From Actinomycetota bacterium (lineage in GTDB: Bacteria; Actinomycetota; Actinomycetes; Nanopelagicales; Nanopelagicaceae): DNA of 35,911 nt. Made by a program: the position numbers and the translations under genes. This document shows, one piece after another, positions 1 to 7,261 of the stretch (position 1 is the stretch's first letter; each line of letters opens with the position of its first letter). The notes beneath the pieces were generated by a model. It did no database searches. It was not told where the DNA came from and saw nothing but the letters and a program-made list of their open reading frames with translations. The stretch is from assembly GCA_947380835.1 (NCBI GenBank), contig CANCSL010000005.1, positions 1 to 35,911 of the forward strand, written 5' to 3'.

Positions 1-537
1 CTACTTTTTCATAAACCTGCCGGTGTAATTTCCACTATGTCCGACCCCGAGGACCGCCCCAATCTCGGCGATTACTTTAAATCTAGAAATGAGCGTCTCT
101 TCCACGTTGGTCGCCTTGACCGGGAGAGCGAAGGTCTCATCTTGCTTACTAATGATGGCGACTTAGCTCACCGCGCTACGCACCCGTCCTACGGATTGAT
201 AAAAAAGTATGTTTTGGAGATCGAAGGCGCTTTTGGGAAAGATCAGATTAAGGAGTTAGAACACGGCGTGGAACTAGAAGATGGTCTAGCCCGAGCACTT
301 TCGGTACAGATCATTCGTGAAGTGTCACCCAAACACTTTTGGCTGGAAGTTTCTATTCACGAAGGTAGATATCACATCGTGCGCCGCATGTTTGATGTTC
401 TCGGGATCAAAGTCCTGCGACTTATCCGCAGCGAGTTTGGGCCGCTCTCCTTAGGGGAGACAAAGGAAGGTCGCTGGCGCTCTCTTAACGAGACCGAAGT
501 TACTAATCTGTTTAAGGTTTTAAAACTTAATCCATAA
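1..537 (+). CDS. rluB: 23S rRNA pseudouridine synthase, RluB/RsuA family (5' end outside window)
   Basis: This enzyme isomerises a uridine in ribosomal RNA to pseudouridine. The frame is open from base 1, reading LLFHKPAGVIST before the first ATG at 37. That is the conserved start of the RsuA/RluB catalytic domain (usually NKPAGV.ST), so the gene begins upstream of the window and 37 is not its start. The catalytic aspartate lies in the GRLD motif, encoded at 118-120, and is followed by the family segment LILLTNDGD. The C-terminal part with RRMFDVLG and RLIRSEFGPL also fits. The N-terminal S4 domain must lie outside the window. In other actinobacteria this gene follows scpA-scpB and lies upstream of aroH/tyrA/cmk/der, which matches the genes seen here. 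RluB is preferred to RsuA from this context, not from the sequence alone. Confidence 0.93.
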   Translation, partial: LLFHKPAGVISTMSDPEDRPNLGDYFKSRNERLFHVGRLDRESEGLILLTNDGDLAHRATHPSYGLIKKYVLEIEGAFGKDQIKELEHGVELEDGLARALSVQIIREVSPKHFWLEVSIHEGRYHIVRRMFDVLGIKVLRLIRSEFGPLSLGETKEGRWRSLNETEVTNLFKVLKLNP

Positions 538-784
538 GTCTCTTTTGCCCATTTAGTAAAGTTGATAAGTTGACATTCTTGGAGCGTACTAAATATCGAT
601 AAAAAGACTTAATTGTGCTGAAAAACAGCAATTATTATCGCTATATAGATTTTCATCAAATTCGCTTCTGTGAGGAATATCGATTTAACAACTCTCACTA
701 TCTGTGGAAGTGCATATACATCTTTGTCGGCAAAACGGTAAGTATATACGCGGGTCTTTCGGCATCAACCATTACAATCGCTCC
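538..784. other. Intergenic region rluB-aroH
   Basis: This AT-rich gap of 247 bases holds no convincing gene. A consensus-like TTGACA lies at 570-575 and TATCGA follows at 594-599 (18-base spacer), which could be a promoter. An imperfect hairpin (GCTG-AAAAA-CAGC and flanks, about 617-630) lies just downstream and could be a weak terminator of rluB. An open frame at 615-869 runs out of frame into aroH and has no family features. Confidence 0.35.
773..778 (+). promoter_or_regulatory. -10 box for leaderless aroH transcript
   Basis: TACAAT is followed by exactly six bases and then the ATG of aroH at 785. There is no Shine-Dalgarno sequence. Transcription would begin at or next to the A of the ATG, giving a leaderless mRNA. 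No clear -35 box is seen. Confidence 0.5.
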
Positions 785-1147
785 ATGCGAGTGCGAGCGA
801 TTAGAGGAGCTACCCAGCTCCGTCACGATGATCCAACCGAGATGCAGGAGGCGGTTGCAGAGTTGTTGACTGCAATCTTTGACGAAAATCAGATTTCTCA
901 TGACGATCTGATCTCGATCCATTTCACTGCTACTGGGGATCTCGTTTCTGACTTTCCCGCAAAATCTGCTCGTTCCTTGGATTTGGGGTTGATTCCTCTC
1001 ATTTGTTCCACCGAAATACCGGTTCCCGGCTCACTTCCACGGGTCATTCGGGTTATGGTGCACGCCTATTCGCCCCGATCGCATGCCGAAATTTCGCACA
1101 TTTACCGCCGCGGAGCAGAGGTATTACGTCGCGATTTGGCCCAATAA
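785..1147 (+). CDS. aroH: Chorismate mutase, AroH type
   Basis: It converts chorismate to prephenate, the first step of the Tyr/Phe branch. The 120-residue length equals the monofunctional AroH class. An upstream in-frame ATG exists at 704, but its first 27 residues are unlike the family, and homologues begin with MxVRAIRGAT, which is encoded from 785. Residues matching the Bacillus subtilis active site are Arg7, Glu77 (in CSTEIP), Arg89 and Tyr107. The stop codon abuts the ATG of tyrA with no gap, so the two genes are co-transcribed and supply prephenate directly to the next enzyme. The start codon probably serves a leaderless transcript (see the -10 box at 773-778). Confidence 0.93.
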   Translation: MRVRAIRGATQLRHDDPTEMQEAVAELLTAIFDENQISHDDLISIHFTATGDLVSDFPAKSARSLDLGLIPLICSTEIPVPGSLPRVIRVMVHAYSPRSHAEISHIYRRGAEVLRRDLAQ

Positions 1148-2212
1148 ATGGTTGAAATATCGAAAGTTCGCATCGTAGGCGCCGGATTGATCGGTACCTC
1201 TTTGGGATTGGCGCTGAAGCAGCTAGGTTACGAGATTGATTTTCAGGATGTAAACCGTGAGGCAGAATCTCTTGCGCGGGACCTCGTGGGAGGAAGTCTG
1301 CTTACTTCACCCGACCTCATTGTTCTGGCAACTCCGGTCTCGGCCGTTTTTGAGCTGCTAACTACCCATTATTCATCCAACCCTCAAGCCTTCTTTATAG
1401 ATATAACCGGTATTAAGTCTGAAGTTATGCAACAGGTTGAAGAGTTTCCAGAGATTGCAGCACGGTTTTGCGCCACTCATCCCATGGCTGGTCGTGAATT
1501 TACTGGACCGACCGCAGCTCAAAGCGACCTCTTCACTGGTCGGGCTTGGATAGTCCTACCTAACAGCCAGACATCTGAAGATTTGTTGGGCTGGTTGCGG
1601 GAGATGATCCGCTCTCTGGGCGCAACTTCCTATGAGATGAGCGCAGATGTTCACGATCAGGCAATCGCTGCCATCTCACAACTACCACAGGTTATTAGTT
1701 CGACTTTGGGTCTCATGTTAGAAGAGTTGGATATTCAAGCTTTAAATTTGGCCGGAGGCGGCCTCCGGGATGTGACTCGCTTGGCAGGATCCTCGGGCGA
1801 AATCTGGTCGGATTTACTCCGCGGCAATCGGGCATATTTGGTGCCACTCCTTGAGGAATTTCAGCGCAATCTTGCGGGGTTCACGGCATCTCTAAATCGA
1901 CAAGAAGATAAAGAGATAAAAAACTATTTTGAGCGCGCCAACAGAGGGCGAGCGCGAATTTCGGGCAAGCATGGCGCGCAAATGCGCGATTACACCTATT
2001 TGCCCATCGTCATTGACGACCGCCCGGGACAATTGGCCGCACTCTTTGATGCCTGCGCCGCCGTTGCTGTCAACGTCGAAGACCTTGCTATTGAACATAG
2101 TCCAGGACAAGAGACTGGTTTGATCACGCTCGCCCTTTCCGATTCTGATGCAAATAAGCTGCATCGGTATCTCCTCGATCAGGGCTGGGGAGCCCACCAC
2201 CCACGAAAGTAG
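1148..2212 (+). CDS. tyrA: Prephenate dehydrogenase with C-terminal ACT domain
   Basis: It oxidatively decarboxylates prephenate to 4-hydroxyphenylpyruvate with NAD(P)+ on the way to tyrosine. The Rossmann motif GAGLIGTSLG occupies residues 11-20 and the family motif HPMAGRE residues 111-117. An all-alpha dimerisation region follows, and an ACT-like domain begins near residue 281 (DYTYLPIVIDDRPGQ), suggesting allosteric control by an amino acid, most likely tyrosine. The 354-residue length is normal for actinobacterial TyrA. The ATG immediately follows the aroH stop. Prephenate versus arogenate specificity cannot be read from the sequence with confidence. Confidence 0.94.
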   Translation: MVEISKVRIVGAGLIGTSLGLALKQLGYEIDFQDVNREAESLARDLVGGSLLTSPDLIVLATPVSAVFELLTTHYSSNPQAFFIDITGIKSEVMQQVEEFPEIAARFCATHPMAGREFTGPTAAQSDLFTGRAWIVLPNSQTSEDLLGWLREMIRSLGATSYEMSADVHDQAIAAISQLPQVISSTLGLMLEELDIQALNLAGGGLRDVTRLAGSSGEIWSDLLRGNRAYLVPLLEEFQRNLAGFTASLNRQEDKEIKNYFERANRGRARISGKHGAQMRDYTYLPIVIDDRPGQLAALFDACAAVAVNVEDLAIEHSPGQETGLITLALSDSDANKLHRYLLDQGWGAHHPRK

Positions 2213-2264
2213 CTACCTCGTTTGCTGTAAAAATTCAGCAAAATCGATCTACCTCTATCACCAG

Positions 2265-2270
2265 TAAGGT
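2265..2270 (+). promoter_or_regulatory. -10 box for leaderless cmk-der transcript
   Basis: TAAGGT is followed by six bases and then the ATG at 2277, the same geometry as at aroH. No purine-rich ribosome binding site lies between box and start. No good -35 is seen. Confidence 0.45.
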
Positions 2271-2276
2271 TTAACC

Positions 2277-4241
2277 ATGGCCAAAATAGTTGTTGCAATT
2301 GATGGCCCGAGCGGATCCGGAAAGTCGACCACCGCAAAAGCGATAGCGCTTCGCGCACATTGGAAGTATCTCGATACTGGTGCTCTCTATCGGGCTGCCA
2401 CGTGGATAGCCCTCGAGGAGAACATCACCGCGCCCCAAGAAATTATTTCAGCACTGAGGCAACGCCCGATCTCCTTCACGCCTGACCCAAAGAACCCTCA
2501 GGTTTATGCCGGCGATCAGGAAATCTCCCAAGAAATTCGAAGCGCCCGAGTGACCGACAATGTCAGTCAATTGAGCCAGTTGCCGGAAATTAGAGATTTT
2601 TTGGTTGACTTACAACGATCGATAATCGACGAATCAGCGACTGGCATTGTGGTCGAGGGTCGCGATATCGGAACAGTAGTTGTGCCCGATGCCGATATGA
2701 AGATTTTTCTCTATGCAAATTTAGAAGAACGTGCGGTACGTCGTGAACGCGAACTCAATTTGGAGAATTCAACTGATGAAGTCGCGACCTCATTAGATTC
2801 GCGAGACCGCCTTGATTCAACGCGGAAGATTTCCCCACTTCGCCCGGCAGAAGATGCCATGGAATTGGATTCGACCGCCTTGGACCTCGATGAAGTTGTG
2901 GATCTCATTTGGAATTGGCTGGAACATCGCAATCTTTTAGGTTTGCCGACAGTGGCAGTTATCGGACGTCCCAATGTTGGAAAGTCCACATTGGTCAATC
3001 GCATGATTGGTCGACGTGAAGCTATCGTCGAAGATACTCCTGGAGTCACACGCGACCGGGTTAAATATCAAGCCGAGTGGAATGGGCGTCGCTTTATCCT
3101 GATTGATACTGGGGGATGGGAAGTCAGCCCCGAAGGAATCTCTGAAAAAATTACTGCTGGTGCAGAGATGGCTATCTCTGAGGCCGATGTCATTATGTTT
3201 GTCATTGATGCGCAAGTTGGCGCCTTAGATGAAGACAGTTCGTTGGTAGATCTTCTACGTCGATCAAAGAAGAAGATCATCCTGGCCGCTAACAAAGTAG
3301 ATGGTCCAAACGAAGAGACCTATGCGCATGCGCTCTGGAACTTAGGATTAGGCGAACCTCGCTTCGTATCAGCCCTGCACGGACGTGGCGCCGGAGATTT
3401 GCTTGATCTACTTGTAAAAGAACTCCCTGAAGTTGGTTCCGAGCAGGCCGATGACGGTTTTCGCAGAATCGCTTTGGTCGGACGACCTAACGTAGGAAAG
3501 TCGAGCTTGCTCAATGTTTTAGCAGGTGAATCCCGCGTACTTGTAGATGATGCTGCTGGAACCACCCGCGATCCGGTCGATGAGCTCATTGAAATCGGCG
3601 GAAACACTTGGCGGTTTATCGATACTGCCGGCATTCGGCGCAGAGCACATCAAGATAGCGGAACGGATTACTACGCCTCGCTTCGCACCGCCTCGGCTCT
3701 TGACCGAGCGGAAGTAGCAGTAATTGTGCTGGATGCATCCGCACCTCTAACGGAGCAGGACATTCGAATTGTCACCATGGCCGAGGAAGCTGGGCGAGCC
3801 CTTGTTTTGGTCATGAACAAGTGGGATATGGTCGATGAAGATCGACAAGTTAAATTGGAACGCGAAATGGAACGTCAGCTCGAACGATATCCATGGGCGC
3901 AGAGAATCAATCTTTCGGCTAAAACTGGATGGCACCGAGATCGTTTAGCACCTGCACTGAGAACTGCTCTGGGAAGTTGGGAGAAGAGAGTTCCAACTGC
4001 CAAGCTCAACGCTTTCTTAGGCGCCCTGGTAGCAGCCACACCGCCTCCCGTTCGAAGTGGAAAGCAACCAAAGATTCGGTTCGCGACTCAGGCTGCAATC
4101 TGTCCACCAAAGTTTGTGATTTTTTCGAGCGATTGGATCGAGCCTTCCTATCGCCGATTTATCGAGCGCAGAATTCGCGAAGAGTTCGGATTCCAAGGTT
4201 CGCCTGTTGAAGTTGCAGTAAAGGTGAAAGAGCGGGAGTAA
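2277..4241 (+). CDS. cmk-der: Fused cytidylate kinase / ribosome-assembly GTPase Der
   Basis: One 654-residue frame joins two enzymes that are separate in most bacteria. Residues 1 to about 215 are CMP kinase, which phosphorylates CMP/dCMP: P-loop GPSGSGKST at 10-18 and the VEGRDIGTVV signature near 125-135. Residues from about 225 are Der, a tandem GTPase needed for 50S subunit assembly: G1 motifs GRPNVGKST at 230-238 and GRPNVGKSS at 402-410, DTGG and DTAG G3 motifs, NKVD and NKWD G4 motifs, and a C-terminal KH-like domain. No stop or frameshift lies between the halves. cmk and der are neighbours in many actinobacteria and fused in some, so this is a known fusion type. It probably has its own leaderless promoter (2265-2270). 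Confidence 0.96.
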   Translation: MAKIVVAIDGPSGSGKSTTAKAIALRAHWKYLDTGALYRAATWIALEENITAPQEIISALRQRPISFTPDPKNPQVYAGDQEISQEIRSARVTDNVSQLSQLPEIRDFLVDLQRSIIDESATGIVVEGRDIGTVVVPDADMKIFLYANLEERAVRRERELNLENSTDEVATSLDSRDRLDSTRKISPLRPAEDAMELDSTALDLDEVVDLIWNWLEHRNLLGLPTVAVIGRPNVGKSTLVNRMIGRREAIVEDTPGVTRDRVKYQAEWNGRRFILIDTGGWEVSPEGISEKITAGAEMAISEADVIMFVIDAQVGALDEDSSLVDLLRRSKKKIILAANKVDGPNEETYAHALWNLGLGEPRFVSALHGRGAGDLLDLLVKELPEVGSEQADDGFRRIALVGRPNVGKSSLLNVLAGESRVLVDDAAGTTRDPVDELIEIGGNTWRFIDTAGIRRRAHQDSGTDYYASLRTASALDRAEVAVIVLDASAPLTEQDIRIVTMAEEAGRALVLVMNKWDMVDEDRQVKLEREMERQLERYPWAQRINLSAKTGWHRDRLAPALRTALGSWEKRVPTAKLNAFLGALVAATPPPVRSGKQPKIRFATQAAICPPKFVIFSSDWIEPSYRRFIERRIREEFGFQGSPVEVAVKVKERE

Positions 4242-4253
4242 TATTCGCACTTC

Positions 4254-4327
4254 CGGGACGTAGCGCAGCTTGGTAGCGCACCAGGCTGGGGGTCTGGGTG
4301 TCGCAGGTTCAAATCCTGTCGTCCCGA
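4254..4327 (+). tRNA. tRNA-Pro (GGG anticodon)
   Basis: A full cloverleaf can be folded. The acceptor stem is CGGGACG with CGTCCCG, the D stem GCGC/GCGC, and the anticodon stem CCAGG/TCTGG around the loop CTGGGGG with GGG at positions 34-36. The T arm carries GGTTCAAAT. The discriminator base is A at 4327. The next bases are CGA, so the CCA end is not encoded, unlike the tRNA-Leu at 30055. Confidence 0.95.
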
Positions 4328-4367
4328 CGATTATTTTTTGACAGCGATTCTTTCTGACGAGAGGGTG

Positions 4368-4934
4368 ATGATCATCGAGTCCAACTCATCTTCCAACAGA
4401 GTCTTAACAATTCCTAATTTTTTGACTTTGCTTCGCGCCTTTGGGATTCCGCTATTTCTATGGCTTTTTTTGGTGCAACACCGTCCACTTGCAAGCTTGC
4501 TCATTCTTATGGCTGGTGCTGCAACGGATTATTTGGATGGCAAAGTTGCCCGCGCTCTGCACCAAGAGTCAAAACTCGGCGCGATTATGGATCCGGCGAT
4601 TGATCGTGCTTACATTGCCGCCACCGTTATCTCACTTGCGATTCGCGATTTCATTCCATGGTGGGTTGTGCTTTTGCTCTTGGGTCGCGATCTCTGGTTG
4701 GCGTTGGTCTTGTTAGTGGTTAAAGCTCGAGGTGGTTCGGTGTTTGCGGTTACCTTCCTCGGCAAGGCGGCGACTTTTAATTTGCTCTATGCCTTTCCAC
4801 TTTTGCTTCTTAAATCCGATCACGGCTTAGGAAGATTGGCGCTTATCTTCGGCTGGAGCTTTGCCATTTGGGGGATTGCCCTCTACTTAATCACGGCTAT
4901 TCAGTACTCGTGGAAGGGCCTGGTTTCCAGTTAG
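4368..4934 (+). CDS. CDP-alcohol phosphatidyltransferase family membrane protein
   Basis: It joins a CDP-activated lipid to an alcohol in phospholipid synthesis at the cytoplasmic membrane. The full catalytic signature DG-x2-AR-x8-G-x3-D-x3-D is present in DYLDGKVARALHQESKLGAI followed by MDPAIDR. The rest is mostly hydrophobic with about five or six membrane segments. Family members usually open with a segment like LTIPNFLTLLR, which is present. The frame can also start at TTG 4338 or GTG 4365. ATG 4368 was chosen because GAGGG lies just before it, but the spacing is tight and the start is uncertain. It may be a phosphatidylglycerophosphate synthase (PgsA-like) or a cardiolipin/phosphatidylinositol-type enzyme. 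The acceptor cannot be told from the sequence. Confidence 0.85.
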   Translation: MIIESNSSSNRVLTIPNFLTLLRAFGIPLFLWLFLVQHRPLASLLILMAGAATDYLDGKVARALHQESKLGAIMDPAIDRAYIAATVISLAIRDFIPWWVVLLLLGRDLWLALVLLVVKARGGSVFAVTFLGKAATFNLLYAFPLLLLKSDHGLGRLALIFGWSFAIWGIALYLITAIQYSWKGLVSS

Positions 4935-4940
4935 ACTTTT

Positions 4941-4946
4941 TATCGT
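4941..4946 (+). promoter_or_regulatory. Possible -10 box for gcvH
   Basis: TATCGT lies 31 bases before the gcvH start in the short gap after the previous gene. This would give a leader of about 25 bases that includes the GGAG ribosome binding site. No clear -35 element is visible. Confidence 0.3.
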
Positions 4947-4977
4947 CCACCGCGCACTAGAGCAGGAGAAAAGAAAG

Positions 4978-5358
4978 ATGTCCTCAGTTCCGAGCAATTT
5001 GCAGTACACCAAAGAGCACGAGTGGGTCGCCGAGACTTCGGCAGAAAACGTCGTTCGAGTCGGCATTACCGACTTTGCGCAAGATGCTTTGGGTGACATC
5101 GTTTACATTCAACTGCCGAAGGTAGGGCAGTCGGTTTCGGCCGGTACCGTGTGTGGGGAAGTTGAGTCCACCAAAAGCGTTTCTGAAATTTTTGCTCCGG
5201 TCTCCGGAACGATCGTGGCAATCAACTCTGACCTCGATGCTGCGCCAGAAGCCATAAATTCAGATCCTTATGGTGCGGGCTGGATTGCCGAGATTGAAGT
5301 ATCTGGGCCAGTGACCGATTTGATGAGTTCGGCAGAGTACGGAGCGATCACGGCTTAG
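4978..5358 (+). CDS. gcvH: Glycine cleavage system H protein
   Basis: This lipoyl carrier of the glycine cleavage complex shuttles the aminomethyl group between the P, T and L proteins. The 126-residue length is typical. The lipoylated lysine is Lys66 in GEVESTKSVSE, preceded by the conserved YTKEHEW and VGITDFAQDALGDIV segments. The start is supported by AGGAG about 10 bases upstream and by homologue lengths. It heads the cluster gcvH-garA-ftsR, the same order as Rv1826-Rv1828 in M. tuberculosis. The partner gcvP is 2.5 kb downstream, while gcvT is not in the window. Confidence 0.97.
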   Translation: MSSVPSNLQYTKEHEWVAETSAENVVRVGITDFAQDALGDIVYIQLPKVGQSVSAGTVCGEVESTKSVSEIFAPVSGTIVAINSDLDAAPEAINSDPYGAGWIAEIEVSGPVTDLMSSAEYGAITA

Positions 5359-5402
5359 CGCTGATACCCCAGCCTTTGGGAAAGCAGTCGTTTATCTTTT
5401 TT

Positions 5403-5420
5403 GCCCCTGATTTTCAGGGC
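5403..5420. repeat. Hairpin-forming inverted repeat after gcvH
   Basis: CCCTGA (5405-5410) and TCAGGG (5414-5419) form a perfect 6-bp stem with a 3-base loop, extendable by a G-C pair across a bulge. A T-run precedes the repeat and none follows it, so it is not a canonical terminator on either strand. It lies between gcvH and the putative garA promoter and may be a transcript 3' end or a protein site. Confidence 0.4.
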
Positions 5421-5450
5421 TTGACCGCACCGCTCTCGCTCGCATAGTGT
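5421..5450 (+). promoter_or_regulatory. Putative garA promoter
   Basis: TTGACC (5421-5426) and TAGTGT (5445-5450) are separated by 18 bases. Transcription would start near 5457, leaving a leader of about 55 bases that contains the GGGGG ribosome binding site before the GTG start. This would let garA be transcribed separately from gcvH. Confidence 0.5.
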
Positions 5451-5510
5451 CATCCTCAAGTTTAACTCTAGGTTCATATGGCCTGGTTTGTGGCATTGGG
5501 GGTGTAATTG

Positions 5511-5954
5511 GTGAGCAATCAGCCTGCAATTCCAGCTTCCGAACTCACCAGCACCATCCATCTCTCCGCTCTGCGGCCTGTATCTGAAGGATTTCACTCT
5601 TTGGATGCGCTCTCTGAAGAAGAGAGTTCGGTGGTTTCGGCCCTGCCGGAAGGTTCGGCCATGTTATTGGTCCTCTCCGGTCCCAGCAGAGGTTCGAGAT
5701 TTTTGCTCAATATTGGGTCAACGTCGATTGGCCGCGAAGTCGAAAGTGAAATATTTCTGGACGATATAACCGTTTCTCGCAAGCACGCTCGCGTCGATCA
5801 TGCCATTGGAACTGGATATCGGGTTGTGGATCAATCCAGCCTGAATGGCACTTATCTCAACGGGGTAGCAACGAAGGAAGCGGATCTTCGGCAGGGCGAT
5901 GAAATTCAAATTGGGAAGTACAAACTCACATTTTTTGTGAAAGAGGGGCAGTAA
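5511..5954 (+). CDS. garA: FHA-domain regulator of 2-oxoglutarate metabolism, GarA/OdhI family
   Basis: In its unphosphorylated form this family binds and inhibits 2-oxoglutarate dehydrogenase and controls glutamate enzymes. Phosphorylation of its N-terminus by Ser/Thr kinases relieves this. The FHA domain covers roughly residues 50-145 and carries GREVESEI, SRKH and DQSSLNGTYLNG, the phosphothreonine-binding residues. The N-terminal tail has ELTSTIH at residues 11-17, which aligns with the ETTSVFR phosphorylation motif of GarA/OdhI but has Leu at the first threonine (the PknG site). Thr13 matches the second one (the PknB site). The start is GTG 5511, with GGGGG about 8 bases upstream. TTG 5508 is an alternative. 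The neighbours gcvH and ftsR support the assignment. Confidence 0.9.
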   Translation: MSNQPAIPASELTSTIHLSALRPVSEGFHSLDALSEEESSVVSALPEGSAMLLVLSGPSRGSRFLLNIGSTSIGREVESEIFLDDITVSRKHARVDHAIGTGYRVVDQSSLNGTYLNGVATKEADLRQGDEIQIGKYKLTFFVKEGQ

Positions 5955-6668
5955 ATGAGCGTTCCAGCACGGGCCTATCTCAGCATCGGCGAAGTCTTGA
6001 GCAAATTGCGCAGCGATTTTCCAGATATCACCATTAGCAAGATCCGATTTCTTGAATCGGAAGGCCTGATTGATCCTCAGCGAACCCCTTCGGGATATCG
6101 AAAATTTACCAATACCGATCTTGAGCGATTGCGCTATGTTCTCCAAGCTCAACGAGATCAATATTTGCCGTTGCGTGTTATCAAAGACAATCTTGATGCC
6201 CTAGATCGTGGCCTCGAGCCTGCTGCCGCTCCGGGTGGCATTGCCGCTCCGCGGCTGGCAACAGTTGATGGCGAGTTCGCTCCAACCAATTTTGCCGAAG
6301 AGAATGACCTCAGACTCTCACGTGATGAACTGCTCCAAGCCTCTGGACTTGAAGATGGCCAGCTACAAGAGCTCGAGGCCTACGGGTTAATTGCCCTCCG
6401 AGGTCGCCACTATGACGGCGATAGCCTCTCGGTAGCCAAGGCGGTAGCGGAGATCGCTGCATTTGGTATCGAAGCACGTCACCTACGCTCCTTCAAGAGC
6501 GCTGCCGATCGCGAAGTGGGGTTGGTCGAGCAAGTTATTACGCCGCTTCTCCGTCAGAAGAGTTCTGATGCAAAGGCTCGGGCTGAGGAAGTCCAGCGCG
6601 AATTAGCCTCTCTCTCGGTGCGACTTCACGCAGCGTTGGTTCGTGCCGGCCTGCAACGCCTGCGGTAG
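5955..6668 (+). CDS. ftsR: MerR-family transcriptional regulator, FtsR type
   Basis: It is a homologue of Rv1828 and of Corynebacterium FtsR, an activator of the cell-division gene ftsZ. The N-terminal winged helix-turn-helix has YLSIGEVLSKL, ISKIRFLESEGLIDP and the wing SGYRKF, typical of MerR proteins, within about residues 8-75. A flexible Ala/Pro/Gly linker and an alpha-helical C-terminal half follow. There is no metal-binding cysteine cluster. The ATG abuts the garA stop, and AGAGGGG is six bases upstream. The position between garA and the nuclease-family gene matches M. tuberculosis. The FtsR role is transferred from the family, and its target gene is not in this window. Confidence 0.88.
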   Translation: MSVPARAYLSIGEVLSKLRSDFPDITISKIRFLESEGLIDPQRTPSGYRKFTNTDLERLRYVLQAQRDQYLPLRVIKDNLDALDRGLEPAAAPGGIAAPRLATVDGEFAPTNFAEENDLRLSRDELLQASGLEDGQLQELEAYGLIALRGRHYDGDSLSVAKAVAEIAAFGIEARHLRSFKSAADREVGLVEQVITPLLRQKSSDAKARAEEVQRELASLSVRLHAALVRAGLQRLR

Positions 6669-6679
6669 AAAGACCTACC
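6664..6679. repeat. Small inverted repeat between ftsR stop and the nuclease-family start
   Basis: GGTAG (6664-6668) and CTACC (6675-6679) form a 5-bp stem. The ftsR stop codon is in the left arm and the next ATG follows the right arm directly. No ribosome binding site is seen for the next gene, so initiation there may depend on translation of ftsR opening this structure. Confidence 0.3.
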
Positions 6680-7153
6680 ATGACCGCCTTTAAGGCAGTT
6701 GAAGTTATTGGCGTCCGTGTTGAGATGCCCTCTAACCAACCGATCGTCCTCCTCAAGGAGCTAGATGGTGTGCGCTACCTGCCTATTTGGATCGGTGCGG
6801 TCGAGGCAACGGCTATCGCCTTCGCACAACAGGAATTAACACCGCCGAGGCCACTAACTCACGACCTCTTTATTTCCGCTGTAGAAGTTCTTGGTTCAAA
6901 ACTTGCCTCAGTGAAGTTGACTGAGCTGAAAGATGGCATTTTCTATGCTGAACTCATCTTTGAGGCAGGTCAGCAGCTCTCGGCCCGGCCAAGTGATGCC
7001 ATTGCTTTGGCGCTGCGAAGCGCCGCGCCCATTTTTGCCAGTGAAGAATTGCTCGAGAGCGCTGGAATTGAGATCCCGGACCAGGCCGATGATGAGGTCG
7101 AGAAGTTCATAGAGTTCCTGGATCACATCAATCCCGAAGATTTCGCTGGGTAA
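6680..7153 (+). CDS. Bifunctional nuclease (BFN/DUF151) family protein
   Basis: This is a homologue of Rv1829. The family is named for a plant protein with DNase and RNase activity, and bacterial roles are poorly known. Conserved stretches seen are LPIWIGAVEATAIA, then RPLTHDL, and LSARPSDAIALALR. The 157-residue length is usual. It starts 11 bases after ftsR on the same strand, so it is probably in the garA-ftsR transcript. The start is fixed by the conserved N-terminus, although no Shine-Dalgarno sequence is visible. The nuclease name is a family label, not a demonstrated activity. Confidence 0.88.
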   Translation: MTAFKAVEVIGVRVEMPSNQPIVLLKELDGVRYLPIWIGAVEATAIAFAQQELTPPRPLTHDLFISAVEVLGSKLASVKLTELKDGIFYAELIFEAGQQLSARPSDAIALALRSAAPIFASEELLESAGIEIPDQADDEVEKFIEFLDHINPEDFAG

Positions 7154-7190
7154 CTCTTTACTTTAACTTTAGAGTTTCGCGTGTCGGTAA

Positions 7191-7219
7191 TTGCTCCCAG
7201 CCAACCCTGAATCTAGTCT
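7191..7219 (+). promoter_or_regulatory. Promoter of the second MerR gene
   Basis: TTGCTC (7191-7196) and TAGTCT (7214-7219) are separated by 17 bases, the optimal spacing. Transcription would begin near 7226, giving a leader of about 36 bases before the ATG at 7262. Confidence 0.6.
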
Positions 7220-7261
7220 TGAGCCATCCGCAAGGATCTTTCCCCAAAGAAGCGAGCGCAT

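Noticed and set aside
724..748. TTGTCGG followed by a TA-rich stretch, resembling the PafBC-dependent RecA-NDp promoter motif
   Set aside because: The spacing from TTGTCGG to the nearest TA box does not match the motif, the box is not TANNNT, and the downstream gene is aroH, not a repair gene.
704..784. Longer N-terminus for aroH
   Set aside because: The extra 27 residues have no counterpart in AroH proteins, whose conserved start is encoded from 785, just after a good -10 box.
615..869. Open frame of 84 residues between rluB and aroH
   Set aside because: It overlaps the start of aroH out of frame, has no family features or ribosome binding site, and the aroH frame is unmistakable.
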